A stretch of DNA of 64,000 nt from Halomonas sp. A40-4 (GCF_015767635.1 NZ_CP065230.1:1860001-1924000); one strand, 5' to 3'; counted from the first letter of the stretch, positions 47,670-56,889 are shown. Translations and numbers: made by a program. Notes: generated from the sequence alone by a model not told the origin.

Positions 47670-48410
47670 CTACAGTGTTTCTTCCAGGAGCAAGGCCAGT
47701 CGCTTGAGATGCAGTTCATAGGCGGTTGCATTAAAAGAAGGGGCGTCCTTGGCCGTGAAGCCGTGGGCTGCGCCTTTGTAGAGTTCGGTGGTGAAGTGCA
47801 CGCCAGCGGCGGCTAGCGCAGCGTCCATGCAGGCGATCTGCTCCGGAGGCAAAAGCTCGTCCTGGTCGGCATGTCCAAAATAGACGTGCCCCTGAATATT
47901 GCCGACCACGTGTATCGGACTGTTCGGGTCGTCTGCTTCCGCCAGCCGGGCCGAATGGAAACCGGCCGCCGCTGCAACGCGGTCGGGGTGTTCAGCTGCC
48001 ATGCGAAGCGCAAACGCCCCAGTCATGCAATAGCCGACCGCCGCCATCTTGCCGTCAGCAAATTCGGCCTCGTTATCAATGCCGTTCAGAAGGGCAATGA
48101 AGTCACGGGACTGTGCCTCGGGCGTGAGGTGACCGGCATACGCTAATAGCGTTGGCCTTACGTCCGGGTCACGAAAGGATTTGCTCTCCGGCACGACAGA
48201 GCCTTGCGCATCACGGTAGTAGACGTTAGGCATCAACACGGCATAGCCATTGTTGGCGACCTGCTGGGCTTTCTCGTGATAGCAGGGCCGCAAACCGCCG
48301 ATATCCGTGAACAGAATAACGGCCGGAAAGGGGCCTACGGCATTCCCGGGCGTGAAGATATGAGCGTCGATGGTGCCGTCGGTGGCGGGAATTTCGATAG
48401 CACGAGACAT
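47670..48410 (-). CDS. Dienelactone hydrolase family protein (cytosolic)
   Basis: An alpha/beta hydrolase of the dienelactone hydrolase family, 246 residues from the ATG at 48410 (GGAG 8 nt upstream). The family's cysteine nucleophile is in V-G-Y-C-M-T-G-A-F-A-L, the acid is in H-A-D-Q-D-E-L-L-P, and the His is in G-A-A-H-G-F-T. There is no signal peptide. No aromatic-degradation genes surround it, so the substrate is open. It lies between the FAD oxidase and a divergent BCCT gene. Confidence 0.87.
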   Translation of the reverse strand: MSRAIEIPATDGTIDAHIFTPGNAVGPFPAVILFTDIGGLRPCYHEKAQQVANNGYAVLMPNVYYRDAQGSVVPESKSFRDPDVRPTLLAYAGHLTPEAQSRDFIALLNGIDNEAEFADGKMAAVGYCMTGAFALRMAAEHPDRVAAAAGFHSARLAEADDPNSPIHVVGNIQGHVYFGHADQDELLPPEQIACMDAALAAAGVHFTTELYKGAAHGFTAKDAPSFNATAYELHLKRLALLLEETL

Positions 48411-48563
48411 GAATAAGCTCCGGCTTGTCGATAGCGAGTGGTTGTTGTCACAGTCGAATATTACACAGATAAATCTAGCCGAATAAAGGCTTGTCATCCT
48501 CGTAACTTGGCGTGATCGACGTAAAACTCCTATGTTGTCGGAAAGGCGATAGGAGTAACAATA

Positions 48564-50201
48564 ATGGATGCACTTGCGCGTAAGCTCGGCCTCAGGACGG
48601 ATCCCACTATATTTTTCACCTCCGCAGGGATCATGATCCTTTTCTTGGTAGTGATTTTAATTGCGCCGGGCCCCATAGGCGATGCCTTCGGCGCCGGACG
48701 GGAGTGGATCGTCACCAATCTTGGCTGGTTCTTTATTTTCGGGGTGACGAGTTGGGTGGCCTTCCTGCTTTGGGTGGCGATCAGCCGTTATGGGGCAATC
48801 CGCCTGGGTGGCAATGATGCCAAACCGGCTTATAGCAATATCTCCTGGTTCGCCATGCTGTTTGCGGGAGGTATCGGCACGGTGTTGATGTTCTGGGGCG
48901 TAGCGGAGCCTATTTCCCATTTTACGACGCCACCAAGGCCGGGTGTTGAACCCTTCTCTGTAGAGGCCGCTGACGATGCCATGAGCTTTTCGATCTATCA
49001 CCTGGGGCTGCATACCTGGGCGATCTTCGCCATGCCGGGCCTTGCTTTCGCCTACTTTATCTATCGTTTCAATCTGCCGATGCGTTTTAGCTCGGTTTTC
49101 TACCCATTGATTGGCGAGCGCATTTACGGTTCCGTCGGTAAATCCCTCGATATCTTTGCCATTCTCGGTACCCTTTTTGGCGTGGCAGTCTCCATTGGCC
49201 TGGGGACTCAGCAGATCAGTGCGGGGTTAACGGAGTTGTTCGGTATTCCTGATGCAGTGATGCCCAAGGTGCTGATCATTGCCATTCTGACAAGCGTTGC
49301 TGTCGGTTCGATCGTGGCAGGGCTGGATTCAGGTGTAAAACGGCTTTCCAATATCAATATCGGTATGGCCGTTGGCCTGATGATGTTTGTGCTCTTTACA
49401 GGCTCTACCGTTTTCCTTTTACGTGCCGTTGTCGAGACATTTGGGCTCTATATATCGAACCTGCTGCCCATGGCGTTCTGGAATGACACCCTGGCGACCT
49501 ATACCAACGATGATGGCAGTGGCTGGGGATGGCAGGGCAGTTGGACCGTATTCTACTGGGCCTGGACAGTCACCTGGTCGCCGTTCATAGGGATCTTCGT
49601 GGCACGGATTTCCCGCGGGCGGACCATCCGCGAGTTCGTGCTTGGGGTGCTGTTCGCGCCCTCCATTTTCACGTTGATCTGGTTTGCGATCTTTGGCTGG
49701 TCGGCGATGGAGATTGACGGAATCGGGCCCGAGGCCCGGGAAGCAATGGGCGAGCAGGCCGGTGTCTTGTCTGCTGCCGTCGGCGAAAGCATTCCACTCG
49801 CCATGTTTGCGTTTTTCGAGAATTTCCCGGCCGCTACATTGATTCAGGGTCTGGCGGTCGTCATCGTTGCCATCTTCTTTGCCACGTCATCAGACTCCGC
49901 GTCCCTGGTGGTCGACATGCTATGTACCGGCAGCCCTGACCCTGGCCCTTGGCATCAGCGCGTATTCTGGGGGGTCTCTGAAGGCATGCTGGCGGCAATG
50001 CTCATTGTGCTTGCCGGCGATGCAGGGCTGACGGCATTGCAGGAGGTGATTACCGTTGTCGGTCTGCCAATGTTCATTCTGGTGTTTGCCATGATGTTCG
50101 CGTTGTTCCGTGGGTTGTCCCACGAAGACCTTGGGGCGGTGAAGGTTGGTGATCCACCCAAACCTGAGGAGTTATCAGCGAGCGAGAAGGGGAGAACCTA
50201 A
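48564..50201 (+). CDS. BCCT-family betaine/choline/carnitine transporter
   Basis: A sodium- or proton-coupled carrier for quaternary ammonium solutes used as osmoprotectants; 545 residues and twelve helices. The signatures G-I-G-T-V-L-M-F-W-G-V-A-E-P (TM3) and W-T-V-F-Y-W-A-W-T-V-T-W-S-P (TM8, the aromatic box) are intact. The first helix-break glycine is I where BetT/BetP have G-M-G-x-G. The C-terminal tail after TM12 is only ~30 residues, so the long osmosensing tail of BetT or BetP is missing. The exact substrate is not readable. Confidence 0.92.
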   Translation: MDALARKLGLRTDPTIFFTSAGIMILFLVVILIAPGPIGDAFGAGREWIVTNLGWFFIFGVTSWVAFLLWVAISRYGAIRLGGNDAKPAYSNISWFAMLFAGGIGTVLMFWGVAEPISHFTTPPRPGVEPFSVEAADDAMSFSIYHLGLHTWAIFAMPGLAFAYFIYRFNLPMRFSSVFYPLIGERIYGSVGKSLDIFAILGTLFGVAVSIGLGTQQISAGLTELFGIPDAVMPKVLIIAILTSVAVGSIVAGLDSGVKRLSNINIGMAVGLMMFVLFTGSTVFLLRAVVETFGLYISNLLPMAFWNDTLATYTNDDGSGWGWQGSWTVFYWAWTVTWSPFIGIFVARISRGRTIREFVLGVLFAPSIFTLIWFAIFGWSAMEIDGIGPEAREAMGEQAGVLSAAVGESIPLAMFAFFENFPAATLIQGLAVVIVAIFFATSSDSASLVVDMLCTGSPDPGPWHQRVFWGVSEGMLAAMLIVLAGDAGLTALQEVITVVGLPMFILVFAMMFALFRGLSHEDLGAVKVGDPPKPEELSASEKGRT

Positions 50202-50280
50202 GCCCCTTTCGAAGATCAAAAGATTCTAGGAAACTTGAGACAGCATTTTCCGGATCCATTACCGCAAGGGGAGAATGGCA

Positions 50281-50568
50281 ATGAGTCAACGCGATGAATT
50301 CATCGAGGAAATGAAAGCCAGGCTTGATGAGTGGAATGCTGAAATCGACAAACTAACCGCTCAGGCCCGTCAGGCCAGTGATGAGGCCAGGGTCAAATAC
50401 CACGAAGACATTGAGCGACTCAAGAAGCGCCAGGCGGAGACTCAGCAAAGGCTCGAGGAACTGCGCCATGCCAGTGAAGAGGCCTGGGATACCGTTCGCC
50501 AGGGCATGGACGATTCCTGGGAATTGATGCGCAAAGCTTTCCGGGACGCCTCCTCTCGTTTCAAGTAG
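50281..50568 (+). CDS. Small coiled-coil protein, function unknown
   Basis: A 95-residue, highly charged, almost entirely helical protein with clear heptads over ~10-75. There is no membrane segment and no Cys. The start at 50281 has GGGGAG 7 nt upstream; the ATG at 50275 lies too close to that site. It resembles short coiled-coil stress-response proteins seen in other halophiles, but I cannot name a family. It lies 79 bp after the BCCT stop and converges with the TelA gene (15 bp). Confidence 0.7.
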   Translation: MSQRDEFIEEMKARLDEWNAEIDKLTAQARQASDEARVKYHEDIERLKKRQAETQQRLEELRHASEEAWDTVRQGMDDSWELMRKAFRDASSRFK

Positions 50569-50583
50569 CCGGCGCTAGCCCCA

Positions 50584-51780
50584 TTAGTTGGAGGCACGAC
50601 CGTCCTGCGGTTGCGCCTCATTGCCTTCGCGTAGTCGTTCGATAGACGCACTTCCCTGCTCTGACAAAGCGGCGAGGCGGTCGATCTGCTCATCCAGGCG
50701 GGGCAGGGCTTCCTGACGGTAGGTTGAAAGGTCGTCGATTGCGCCCATCACCTCGCCAAACGCCTCTTCGAGCACCTGCATGTCGAGCATCGCCGAGGAG
50801 GCCCGCTTCTGGATGTCCACGCCCTGCTGGCGTAGTGCCTTGGCGGTTCCGCCGATCATCTGCGATGTGGTGGAATTTAGGGATTCGATGCGGTCCAGCA
50901 CCAGACGCTGATTGGCCATGGCCATGGCGACCGTCACTGCAACGGTAAGGGCCGAGACGGTCACGTTGATGGCCCGGTCCACACCGCGCATCAACTCCCG
51001 GTTGTTGCGGATGATGACTTCCAGCGCCAGTACACCCTGCTGGCTCACCGCCAACTGTTGCTGAAGATCGACAATGCGTTGACGAAGCGGAAAGAGCAGC
51101 TCCTCTTCGATAAATTGACGCCGTGGGTCATTCACGTCACGGTCAGCGACATCATCCTGAAGGCGCTGATCGATCAAGCGACCCAGCGTGATCTGGCGGT
51201 TCAGCTCACTGAGGATGTCATTGAGCGCCTTCTGGTCATCGCTAAGAGTGAGGTTGTCACGATGTAGCATGTCGCGACCGCCTTCCAGCTCCTCGATGAT
51301 CGCGTCCAGGGCCTGCTGGGCATTCTCGAACTTGCGGAAGTAGCGCTGCAGGCGGCTGTCGACGCCGGGAATGATCGCCATCACGCGATCCAGTGCGCTG
51401 GGCGCCAGGCGATGACGGGCGGGGTCGAGGCCTTCCATCCGCCCCCGAAGGTCACTTAGCGCCTTGGCAACCGGCCCACCTTCGTCGCCCTGGTGGGCCA
51501 GCTTGCGGAGCGGTGTTTGCAGCATGGCACTGCGATGGGCGGCCTGCTGCTGAAGCTCCAGGCCCATTTCGTCCACGGCGCGGCGCTGGCGAACCGCTGA
51601 TGCCTCGTCGCCTTCGGCTAGAATGTCCTCGATAAAACGGTCAGCCAGGGACGCGAGTTCGGGGTCGATATCCTGCTTGTCAGGCTCAACTGACTCGTCC
51701 TGGCGCGCCCCCAATTGGCTGGCGATCTCGTCCACCGGTGGCAGGGACAGGCGAGGTTGGTCATCCGATGGCTGAGTCAT
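50584..51780 (-). CDS. TelA/KlaA-family (toxic anion resistance) protein
   Basis: A 398-residue soluble, largely helical protein of the TelA family. Recognisable parts are the central region L-N-D-I-L-S-E-L-N-R-Q-I-T-L and the conserved V-S-A-L-T-V-A-V-T-V-A-M-A-M-A-N-Q-R. The first 50 residues are acidic and disordered-looking. The family was first tied to tellurite resistance, but chromosomal members are linked to envelope stress. It is downstream of the XpaC-like gene (76 bp), repeating the xpaC-yaaN pairing of Bacillus. Confidence 0.85.
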   Translation of the reverse strand: MTQPSDDQPRLSLPPVDEIASQLGARQDESVEPDKQDIDPELASLADRFIEDILAEGDEASAVRQRRAVDEMGLELQQQAAHRSAMLQTPLRKLAHQGDEGGPVAKALSDLRGRMEGLDPARHRLAPSALDRVMAIIPGVDSRLQRYFRKFENAQQALDAIIEELEGGRDMLHRDNLTLSDDQKALNDILSELNRQITLGRLIDQRLQDDVADRDVNDPRRQFIEEELLFPLRQRIVDLQQQLAVSQQGVLALEVIIRNNRELMRGVDRAINVTVSALTVAVTVAMAMANQRLVLDRIESLNSTTSQMIGGTAKALRQQGVDIQKRASSAMLDMQVLEEAFGEVMGAIDDLSTYRQEALPRLDEQIDRLAALSEQGSASIERLREGNEAQPQDGRASN

Positions 51781-51856
51781 GAGCGTCTCCAGAGGATAAA
51801 AAAACTAAGTGATCAAAAGACCGTCGTAAAACGTTACTCTATCAATGGCTACCGGA

Positions 51857-52798
51857 TCAGTCTTTGCGCGCATACCGATCGGCGCCTTCGACGAAGCGGC
51901 GCAGATCTTCCAGCGCTTTATCGGTGGTAACGGACGCCTGGGGTCGCGTTGTTTCGATGCGTGACATGGAAACGGCGGTATCGTCGAGCACGGTAAGCGC
52001 CGACTCAATTCGGGCGGCTCGCTCATTGAGCCGATGTTCGGTCTCCACCAGCAAGTCGAGGCGACGCACCAGGGCGGCACGTTCCTCATCGCTTAGCCGT
52101 TTGCCATCCCGTTCCAGCCGACCGCGCACGTATTGGCCGTCCACGCTGACCACGCCGCGGGCCTGGGAGGCCATGGTCGTCAGTGTATCCACCGCGCCGA
52201 GACATACCTGGGTGACCAGCCCGCGCGAGCGCTCAAAGGCCAGCTCGCCCGTGTGGAAGCGACCGCTCAGGACGTCCATGACATGACGGTAGCGGCTGTA
52301 GAGACGGTCGGCGAGAATCGCCAGGTCAGGACGCTTGACGTCCAGCAAGCTCTGCTTGGCCCGACACATGGCCAACACAAGATCATCGGCACCCTCGGGT
52401 GGTCTTGCCGGATCGAGCACCGAGACGCCAGCTTCATAGGCCTTGCGCTCCTCCTGGGCTCTGCGCTGCTGCGCTTCGGCGATACTTTGAGCCTCTCGAC
52501 GGCGTTCACGGCGGCGAGCAAGCCAGCCGCGTAGCGTTCGCTCGATGGGCAGCGCCACCGGAATGGCAACAATGCCCGCCAACCAGCCAAACAGACTAGG
52601 GCTGAAACCACCCCAAAGAGAGGTTAGCCATAGCAGCATGCTGATGAAAGGGATGATCAGGCAATAGCGGAAGACGACCTGTAGCCGCCCTTGGGTTGCC
52701 ACCGGAAGCGCTATACCGGGGTTGTACAGGCCGACCAGTAACCAGGGGAGACAGGTCATGAAGAGGCCATAGGAAAATCCCTGCAGGAATCCCAACAT
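51857..52798 (-). CDS. XpaC-like membrane protein paired with TelA
   Basis: A 313-residue protein with three hydrophobic segments (~5-30, ~45-65, ~68-85), then a long charged helical cytoplasmic region to the C-terminus, with a coiled-coil stretch at ~90-125 (R-R-E-R-R-R-E-A). I assign it by layout and by its place before telA rather than by a strong motif. XpaC-family proteins carry the old name 5-bromo-4-chloroindolyl phosphate hydrolysis protein, with no proven enzymology. It is probably the first gene of a two-gene unit. Confidence 0.6.
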   Translation of the reverse strand: MLGFLQGFSYGLFMTCLPWLLVGLYNPGIALPVATQGRLQVVFRYCLIIPFISMLLWLTSLWGGFSPSLFGWLAGIVAIPVALPIERTLRGWLARRRERRREAQSIAEAQQRRAQEERKAYEAGVSVLDPARPPEGADDLVLAMCRAKQSLLDVKRPDLAILADRLYSRYRHVMDVLSGRFHTGELAFERSRGLVTQVCLGAVDTLTTMASQARGVVSVDGQYVRGRLERDGKRLSDEERAALVRRLDLLVETEHRLNERAARIESALTVLDDTAVSMSRIETTRPQASVTTDKALEDLRRFVEGADRYARKD

Positions 52799-52924
52799 TG
52801 ATGCGATTATCCTTGAGTGATTGAACGCCTAGAGTAACCGAGCCGGGATGATCAGCACCAGCAGCGCTGGCACTCTAATATTGACTTGCATCCTCCATGC
52901 GGATGGTATTGATGAATTTATGGA

Positions 52925-53899
52925 TCAACATTGCACTTCACCAACAACTTGATTGCGCCCGTGATGCTTGCCTGTGTAGAGAGAGGTATCCGCACGATGA
53001 AGAATGCTTTCTTCTGTTGGGTCATCCGCAGTGAAATGCGCAACCCCGCAGGTGACAGAAATATAAAAGGTAGCACCGGTATGCGTAGTGAAGGCAGTGT
53101 TGGCAAGCTTTTGTCTGATATCATCAGCGATTGCTAATGCAGCCTCTGGCGTTATTTCAAACAGCAGTACGGCAAATTCCTCTCCACCCAAACGTCCGAT
53201 GACATCGGTCTCCCTGAACCGTTCCTTGAATAAGCGGCAGACTTGCTTCAGTACCTTATCGCCTACGGCATGCCCATAAGTGTCGTTGACGTTTTTAAAA
53301 TGGTCGACATCAAAAAGCAGGACGGCGGCGTTATGTTCGCTTCGACAAAAATGAGAAAAGGCTTGTCGAAGTCGCTTCATAAAGTGACCTCGGTTGAATG
53401 TGCCGGTGAGGTCATCAGTGATTGCTTGATTTCTTAGGTTTTTCTCCAGCACCTTGTGGTCGGTGATGTCCTGTAAAGTGCTGAGGAGAATATCAGGGTC
53501 GTCGGGTGCAGAGTTATCGGCAACTTCATGTATCCAGCGCACATTACCATTAGGCTGGACGATACGATATTTGATATCAATGGCGCCGGTTTTCTTAAGT
53601 GTCTGCTGTGCCTTGGCAACTTTTTTCCGATCAGAGGGATGCACCAACCTGATAAAGTCCTTTCTATCAGGTATGAACCGGTCAGGGTCAACGCCAAAGA
53701 ATTCGTAAACCATCTCTGACCAATACATCTGCCCAGTTGATAGTGACATCTGCCAGTAGCCGAAGCCTCTTATCTTATGCAGTTTTTGTAGCATGATCGC
53801 GAAGGACTGCCACTCTTGCGATGTCGAAGGCATACCGAAAATTCGAGATGAAGTCTGCATGCCATGATTTGCGGGGTTGATAGTGTTCCTCGATGCCAT
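52925..53899 (-). CDS. PAS-GGDEF diguanylate cyclase
   Basis: A cytosolic 324-residue c-di-GMP synthase. A PAS_3-type domain with PAC spans ~45-145 (G-Y-W-Q-M, F-I-R-L-V-H-P-S-D-R, Y-R-I-V-Q-P-N-G-N-V-R-W). The GGDEF domain (~158-320) opens with D-D-L-T-G-T-F-N-R and has the intact G-G-E-E-F site. R-E-T-D nine residues ahead may be an inhibitory-site-like stretch. The ATG at 53899 has no good ribosome site. The start region is homologous to the start of the decayed gene at 53939-54217, showing that it derives from a local duplication. Confidence 0.87.
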   Translation of the reverse strand: MASRNTINPANHGMQTSSRIFGMPSTSQEWQSFAIMLQKLHKIRGFGYWQMSLSTGQMYWSEMVYEFFGVDPDRFIPDRKDFIRLVHPSDRKKVAKAQQTLKKTGAIDIKYRIVQPNGNVRWIHEVADNSAPDDPDILLSTLQDITDHKVLEKNLRNQAITDDLTGTFNRGHFMKRLRQAFSHFCRSEHNAAVLLFDVDHFKNVNDTYGHAVGDKVLKQVCRLFKERFRETDVIGRLGGEEFAVLLFEITPEAALAIADDIRQKLANTAFTTHTGATFYISVTCGVAHFTADDPTEESILHRADTSLYTGKHHGRNQVVGEVQC

Positions 53900-53966
53900 T
53901 TTTACGGCTGCCGAATGAGGGCCCTGAGGCCATACCTCTTAAAAATTAGTGCTTGGGTCAGCATCC
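53820..53966. repeat. Degenerate direct repeat, copy B
   Basis: This segment aligns over its whole length with 54151-54285, with small gaps. The best part is GCCATTTTTACGGCTGC and the following GAATGAGGGCCCTGAG, against GCCATTTACATGGCTGC and GGATGAGAGCCCTGAG. It covers the 5' end of the PAS-GGDEF gene and the 3' end of the decayed gene. Confidence 0.65.
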
Positions 53967-54217
53967 ATAGCCAGTACCCAGATTATCCAATGTACTTGAA
54001 GGTCAATGAATTGTTCGACTGCTGATTTTTCTATTGGCCTTGAATAAAGATGCCACCATCTTTTCCTTAAGCACCCTTTAAGGCGCTCTATCATTGGGTG
54101 TGTCAATGTCGTTTTATGTACCAACCGTTGTAAGGGGCTGAGATGCCTTGCGTGTTGAAGGCATGCCAAAGATCCCGTGCTGGTATGTGGAGATGTGATG
54201 AAGTGCCTGAATGCCAT
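53939..54217 (-). pseudogene. Remnant of a PAS-GGDEF-EAL-type gene
   Basis: A 92-codon frame starts directly after the stop of the GAF-GGDEF-EAL gene. Its first ~30 codons match, at DNA level, the start of the PAS-GGDEF gene. Its middle, M-I-E-R-L-K-G-C ... H-L-Y-S-R-P-I, matches the EAL C-terminus L-L-E-K-L-G-C ... Y-L-F-S-R-P-V. Its end, D-A-D-P-S-T-N-F, then a stop and E-V-W-P-Q-G, matches D-A-D-K-A-L-N-F-L-E-A-W-S-Q-G. The body of the GGDEF and EAL domains is missing. I read it as a cyclase/phosphodiesterase gene that lost its interior by deletion. It is unlikely to be functional. Confidence 0.5.
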
Positions 54218-54285
54218 TTACATGGCTGCAGGATGAGAGCCCTGAGACCACGCCTCTAAAAAATTGAGTGCTTTGTCGGCATCAA
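54151..54285. repeat. Degenerate direct repeat, copy A
   Basis: The partner of 53820-53966. It spans the 3' end of the GAF-GGDEF-EAL gene and the 5' end of the decayed gene. The two copies are about 320 bp apart and have diverged well beyond sequencing error, so the event is old. Confidence 0.65.
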
Positions 54286-56044
54286 CGGGACGGCTGAACA
54301 GGTAGCCCTGAAGGACATCACAGCCAAGCTTTTCCAATAGCGTCTGCTGTGTCTGGTATTCAACGCCTTCGGCAACGACCGTCAGACCAAGGCCGTGAGC
54401 GATGCGGATAATGCCGCTCACGAGATTGATGGCTTTTTCATCATGAGGCAGGTCGTCGATAAAGCTCTTGTCGATCTTAAGCACGTCAACGGGTAAGCGC
54501 TTGAGATAATTCAGTGACGAATAGCCAGTACCAAAATCATCCAGCGCCAGAGATATACCGCTGTTTCGCAGCTTATCCATGGTCGAAATCGCGCGGTCGA
54601 TATCTGTCAGCAGGCTTTCTTCGGTAAGTTCCAGCGTCAGGCGCTGTGGGGCCAGGTTGTGCTCACCAAGGGTCCGCAGAACCTGCTCGACAAAATTGGG
54701 TTGATAAAACTGGTTAGCGGGGATATTGACCCCGATTTTCAACGAGGGGTCGCTGAGCTTGAGGGGCCAATGGAAGGCTTTTTGGCATACAAGCTCAAGC
54801 GACCAGTCAGTCAGTAACCGTGACAGCCGTGCATTTTTTTCGGCAATGGGGACGAACTCTCCAGGGCTGATGGCCCCCAGCTTGTTATCCTGCCAGCGCG
54901 CTAGTGCTTCGAACCCAACCACGCCGCTGCCATCGGCGGAGACCAGCGGCTGGTAGTGTTGCTGCAATTTATTCCCTGACAGAGCCGCTTCAAGGCGCTG
55001 CTCAACCTCATGTCGACGTAACGCACTTTCTTCTGTGCGATGGGTAAAGACATGAATGTTTTCATATGTCTTGGGTGCCTTTAGCGCTGTACGAGCCCTT
55101 TCCAGCAAATCATCCGGGTTGATTCCATCACTTGGTGAGACGCTGACCCCTACGTCGATTTTCGGTCTTACCGTATGACCATCGAGATCAATGGGAGCGT
55201 TCAGCTTGTTGATAATCGGCTTGATAACGCCGAAAAGATCGCGCAGTGAATAGATGGATACCACGGCACCAAAACGATCAATGTCGATATTGCCAGCTGT
55301 CAGGATACCGATATCAGGGGCAATGAGACGATCGGCCAGGCATTTAAGAATCGCGTTACGATACTTGCGACCATGAAGCCGACTAATCTCGTCTAGGTTG
55401 TTGATCCGCAAGTGCAAAACAACCAGATGGTAAGATTCGGTTTCAGCAAGTTGGACTAGATTGTCCAAGGTTTCGCCCAGCAAGGTTTCGTCGGGTAGGC
55501 CCGTTCGCGCATCCCGTTGATTAATACGGCTGGCCTGGTGGCGCATCTCGAGTATCTGTGTCTTGATGTTGATCTGCTCTTCGACAATATTGCCAAAGGC
55601 GAGCAGCCATGAACGCTCAACCTCGTTGAGCGCACGCGGCTGGGTATCACTAAGACAGAGCGTGCCGATTGCCTTTCGGTTTGAGTCGCGCAACACGACG
55701 CCAGCATAGAACCGAATATAAGGATATGAAATCACAGCCCTATGGCGTTTGAATAAATCGCTCTCCAATGTATCGGACACTTCCATATAACCGTGCTCTA
55801 GAGCATGGATACAGAAAGAAAATTCGCGTGAGATTTCACGCCCTTCCATGCCGACTGACGATTTCAGCCACTGACTATTTTCATCGAACAGTGAAATGAA
55901 AGCGATGGGCACATTGAATACCTGGGACACCAGGTGGATATAACGATCAAAGTGCGCTTCTGGGGCGGCATCTGGTGGATGCTGAGCGGTGAGGCCGTTG
56001 TCATCGTTTTGCAAAGGGGGGCAGCGGTTACTTTCGTCATCCAT
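54218..56044 (-). CDS. GAF-GGDEF(degenerate)-EAL phosphodiesterase
   Basis: A cytosolic regulator of c-di-GMP, 608 residues from the ATG at 56044 (CAGG 8 nt upstream); the frame extends to 56098. Domains: GAF (~30-165), GGDEF (~190-340) and EAL (~355-600). The GGDEF active site is degenerate: G-N-I-D-I-D-R-F-G stands where G-G-D-E-F should be. The EAL domain is complete: F-E-A-L-A-R-W, the Asn in V-N-I-P-A-N-Q, E in L-E-L-T-E-E-S, D-D-F-G-T-G-Y-S-S, K in L-K-I-D-K-S-F, and A-E-G-V-E. It should therefore hydrolyse c-di-GMP, with GAF and GGDEF as sensors. Confidence 0.88.
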   Translation of the reverse strand: MDDESNRCPPLQNDDNGLTAQHPPDAAPEAHFDRYIHLVSQVFNVPIAFISLFDENSQWLKSSVGMEGREISREFSFCIHALEHGYMEVSDTLESDLFKRHRAVISYPYIRFYAGVVLRDSNRKAIGTLCLSDTQPRALNEVERSWLLAFGNIVEEQINIKTQILEMRHQASRINQRDARTGLPDETLLGETLDNLVQLAETESYHLVVLHLRINNLDEISRLHGRKYRNAILKCLADRLIAPDIGILTAGNIDIDRFGAVVSIYSLRDLFGVIKPIINKLNAPIDLDGHTVRPKIDVGVSVSPSDGINPDDLLERARTALKAPKTYENIHVFTHRTEESALRRHEVEQRLEAALSGNKLQQHYQPLVSADGSGVVGFEALARWQDNKLGAISPGEFVPIAEKNARLSRLLTDWSLELVCQKAFHWPLKLSDPSLKIGVNIPANQFYQPNFVEQVLRTLGEHNLAPQRLTLELTEESLLTDIDRAISTMDKLRNSGISLALDDFGTGYSSLNYLKRLPVDVLKIDKSFIDDLPHDEKAINLVSGIIRIAHGLGLTVVAEGVEYQTQQTLLEKLGCDVLQGYLFSRPVDADKALNFLEAWSQGSHPAAM

Positions 56045-56334
56045 TGAATATGCCTGCTTGAAGCTGAGCACGCAGGTAACCAGCCGGGGCATTGACACTC
56101 GTGCTTTAAACGATAGTAGTTGATTTAATCATTCCTGCGGATACGTTTCAAATATCCTAGGGGTTTTTGTGTATATATTGGTGCTCATGTGCCTCTTAAA
56201 AAGCTGTTCACGACGAGGAAGGTAAGTATTCTCGTCAGGAGGTTGTAATAAATCGTTTTGCTCAGCAGTCAGTGGGAGCGTCCAAAATCAGCGGGGCATG
56301 CCGTAAAACAGCATTGATTAATGAGGAGTGCGAA

Positions 56335-56889
56335 GTGAATCCACAAGAAGGTTCCGGGTCAGCTATCAGAGTATTGGTTGTCAACGAAAGCGGTTTTATT
56401 CGTGAGGGACTTTGCAAGGTTATCGAGCGGTTCAGGGGAGTTGACGTGGTGGGCAGCACCTCTTGTGCTCATGATCTGGACGCGGTGGTGCAAACCTTGT
56501 GCGTTGATGTTGCCTTGATTGACGCACAATTCCCCAGCCAGGCGGGGTTTGATGCCGCTCGCCAGCTGCACGAAAGCGGCGTCGAAACGCGGGTGGTCAT
56601 CCTGTCGGTCAATCCTAGCCTGACGGATGTAAGAAGAGCATTTCAGGCAGGGGCCATCGGTTTTTTGCTGCGTAGCGCTGGTATCAGCGACCTTGAAATA
56701 GCGCTGCGTGCCGCTGTTAAGGGGGAGATGTTTTTGTGCCCAACCTTACTCAAACGGTTGTACGAATCATCGGAATCAGAATGTATGCTTGAAGGCGGCA
56801 ACATAGGTGCAGCGCACCCAAATTGCTATTCGATTGAGGATATGCTCCTTAAGGCACAGCACTTGGGTATGCTCCAGCAGGATAGCTAG
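56335..56889 (+). CDS. Atypical NarL-like receiver protein without DNA-binding domain
   Basis: A 184-residue response-regulator-like protein. The start is a GTG with GAGGAG 6 nt upstream; the frame opens further back but without a ribosome site. A receiver domain spans ~12-130. The phospho-acceptor Asp is present (V-A-L-I-D-A-Q-F), but the acidic pair is replaced (V-V-N-E-S for x-x-D-D-x), and the conserved Lys is Arg (F-L-L-R-S). After ~130 comes a short tail with no LuxR helix-turn-helix. It is a paralogue of the regulator 132-198 bp downstream, probably now signalling by protein contact or non-functional. Confidence 0.7.
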   Translation: MNPQEGSGSAIRVLVVNESGFIREGLCKVIERFRGVDVVGSTSCAHDLDAVVQTLCVDVALIDAQFPSQAGFDAARQLHESGVETRVVILSVNPSLTDVRRAFQAGAIGFLLRSAGISDLEIALRAAVKGEMFLCPTLLKRLYESSESECMLEGGNIGAAHPNCYSIEDMLLKAQHLGMLQQDS

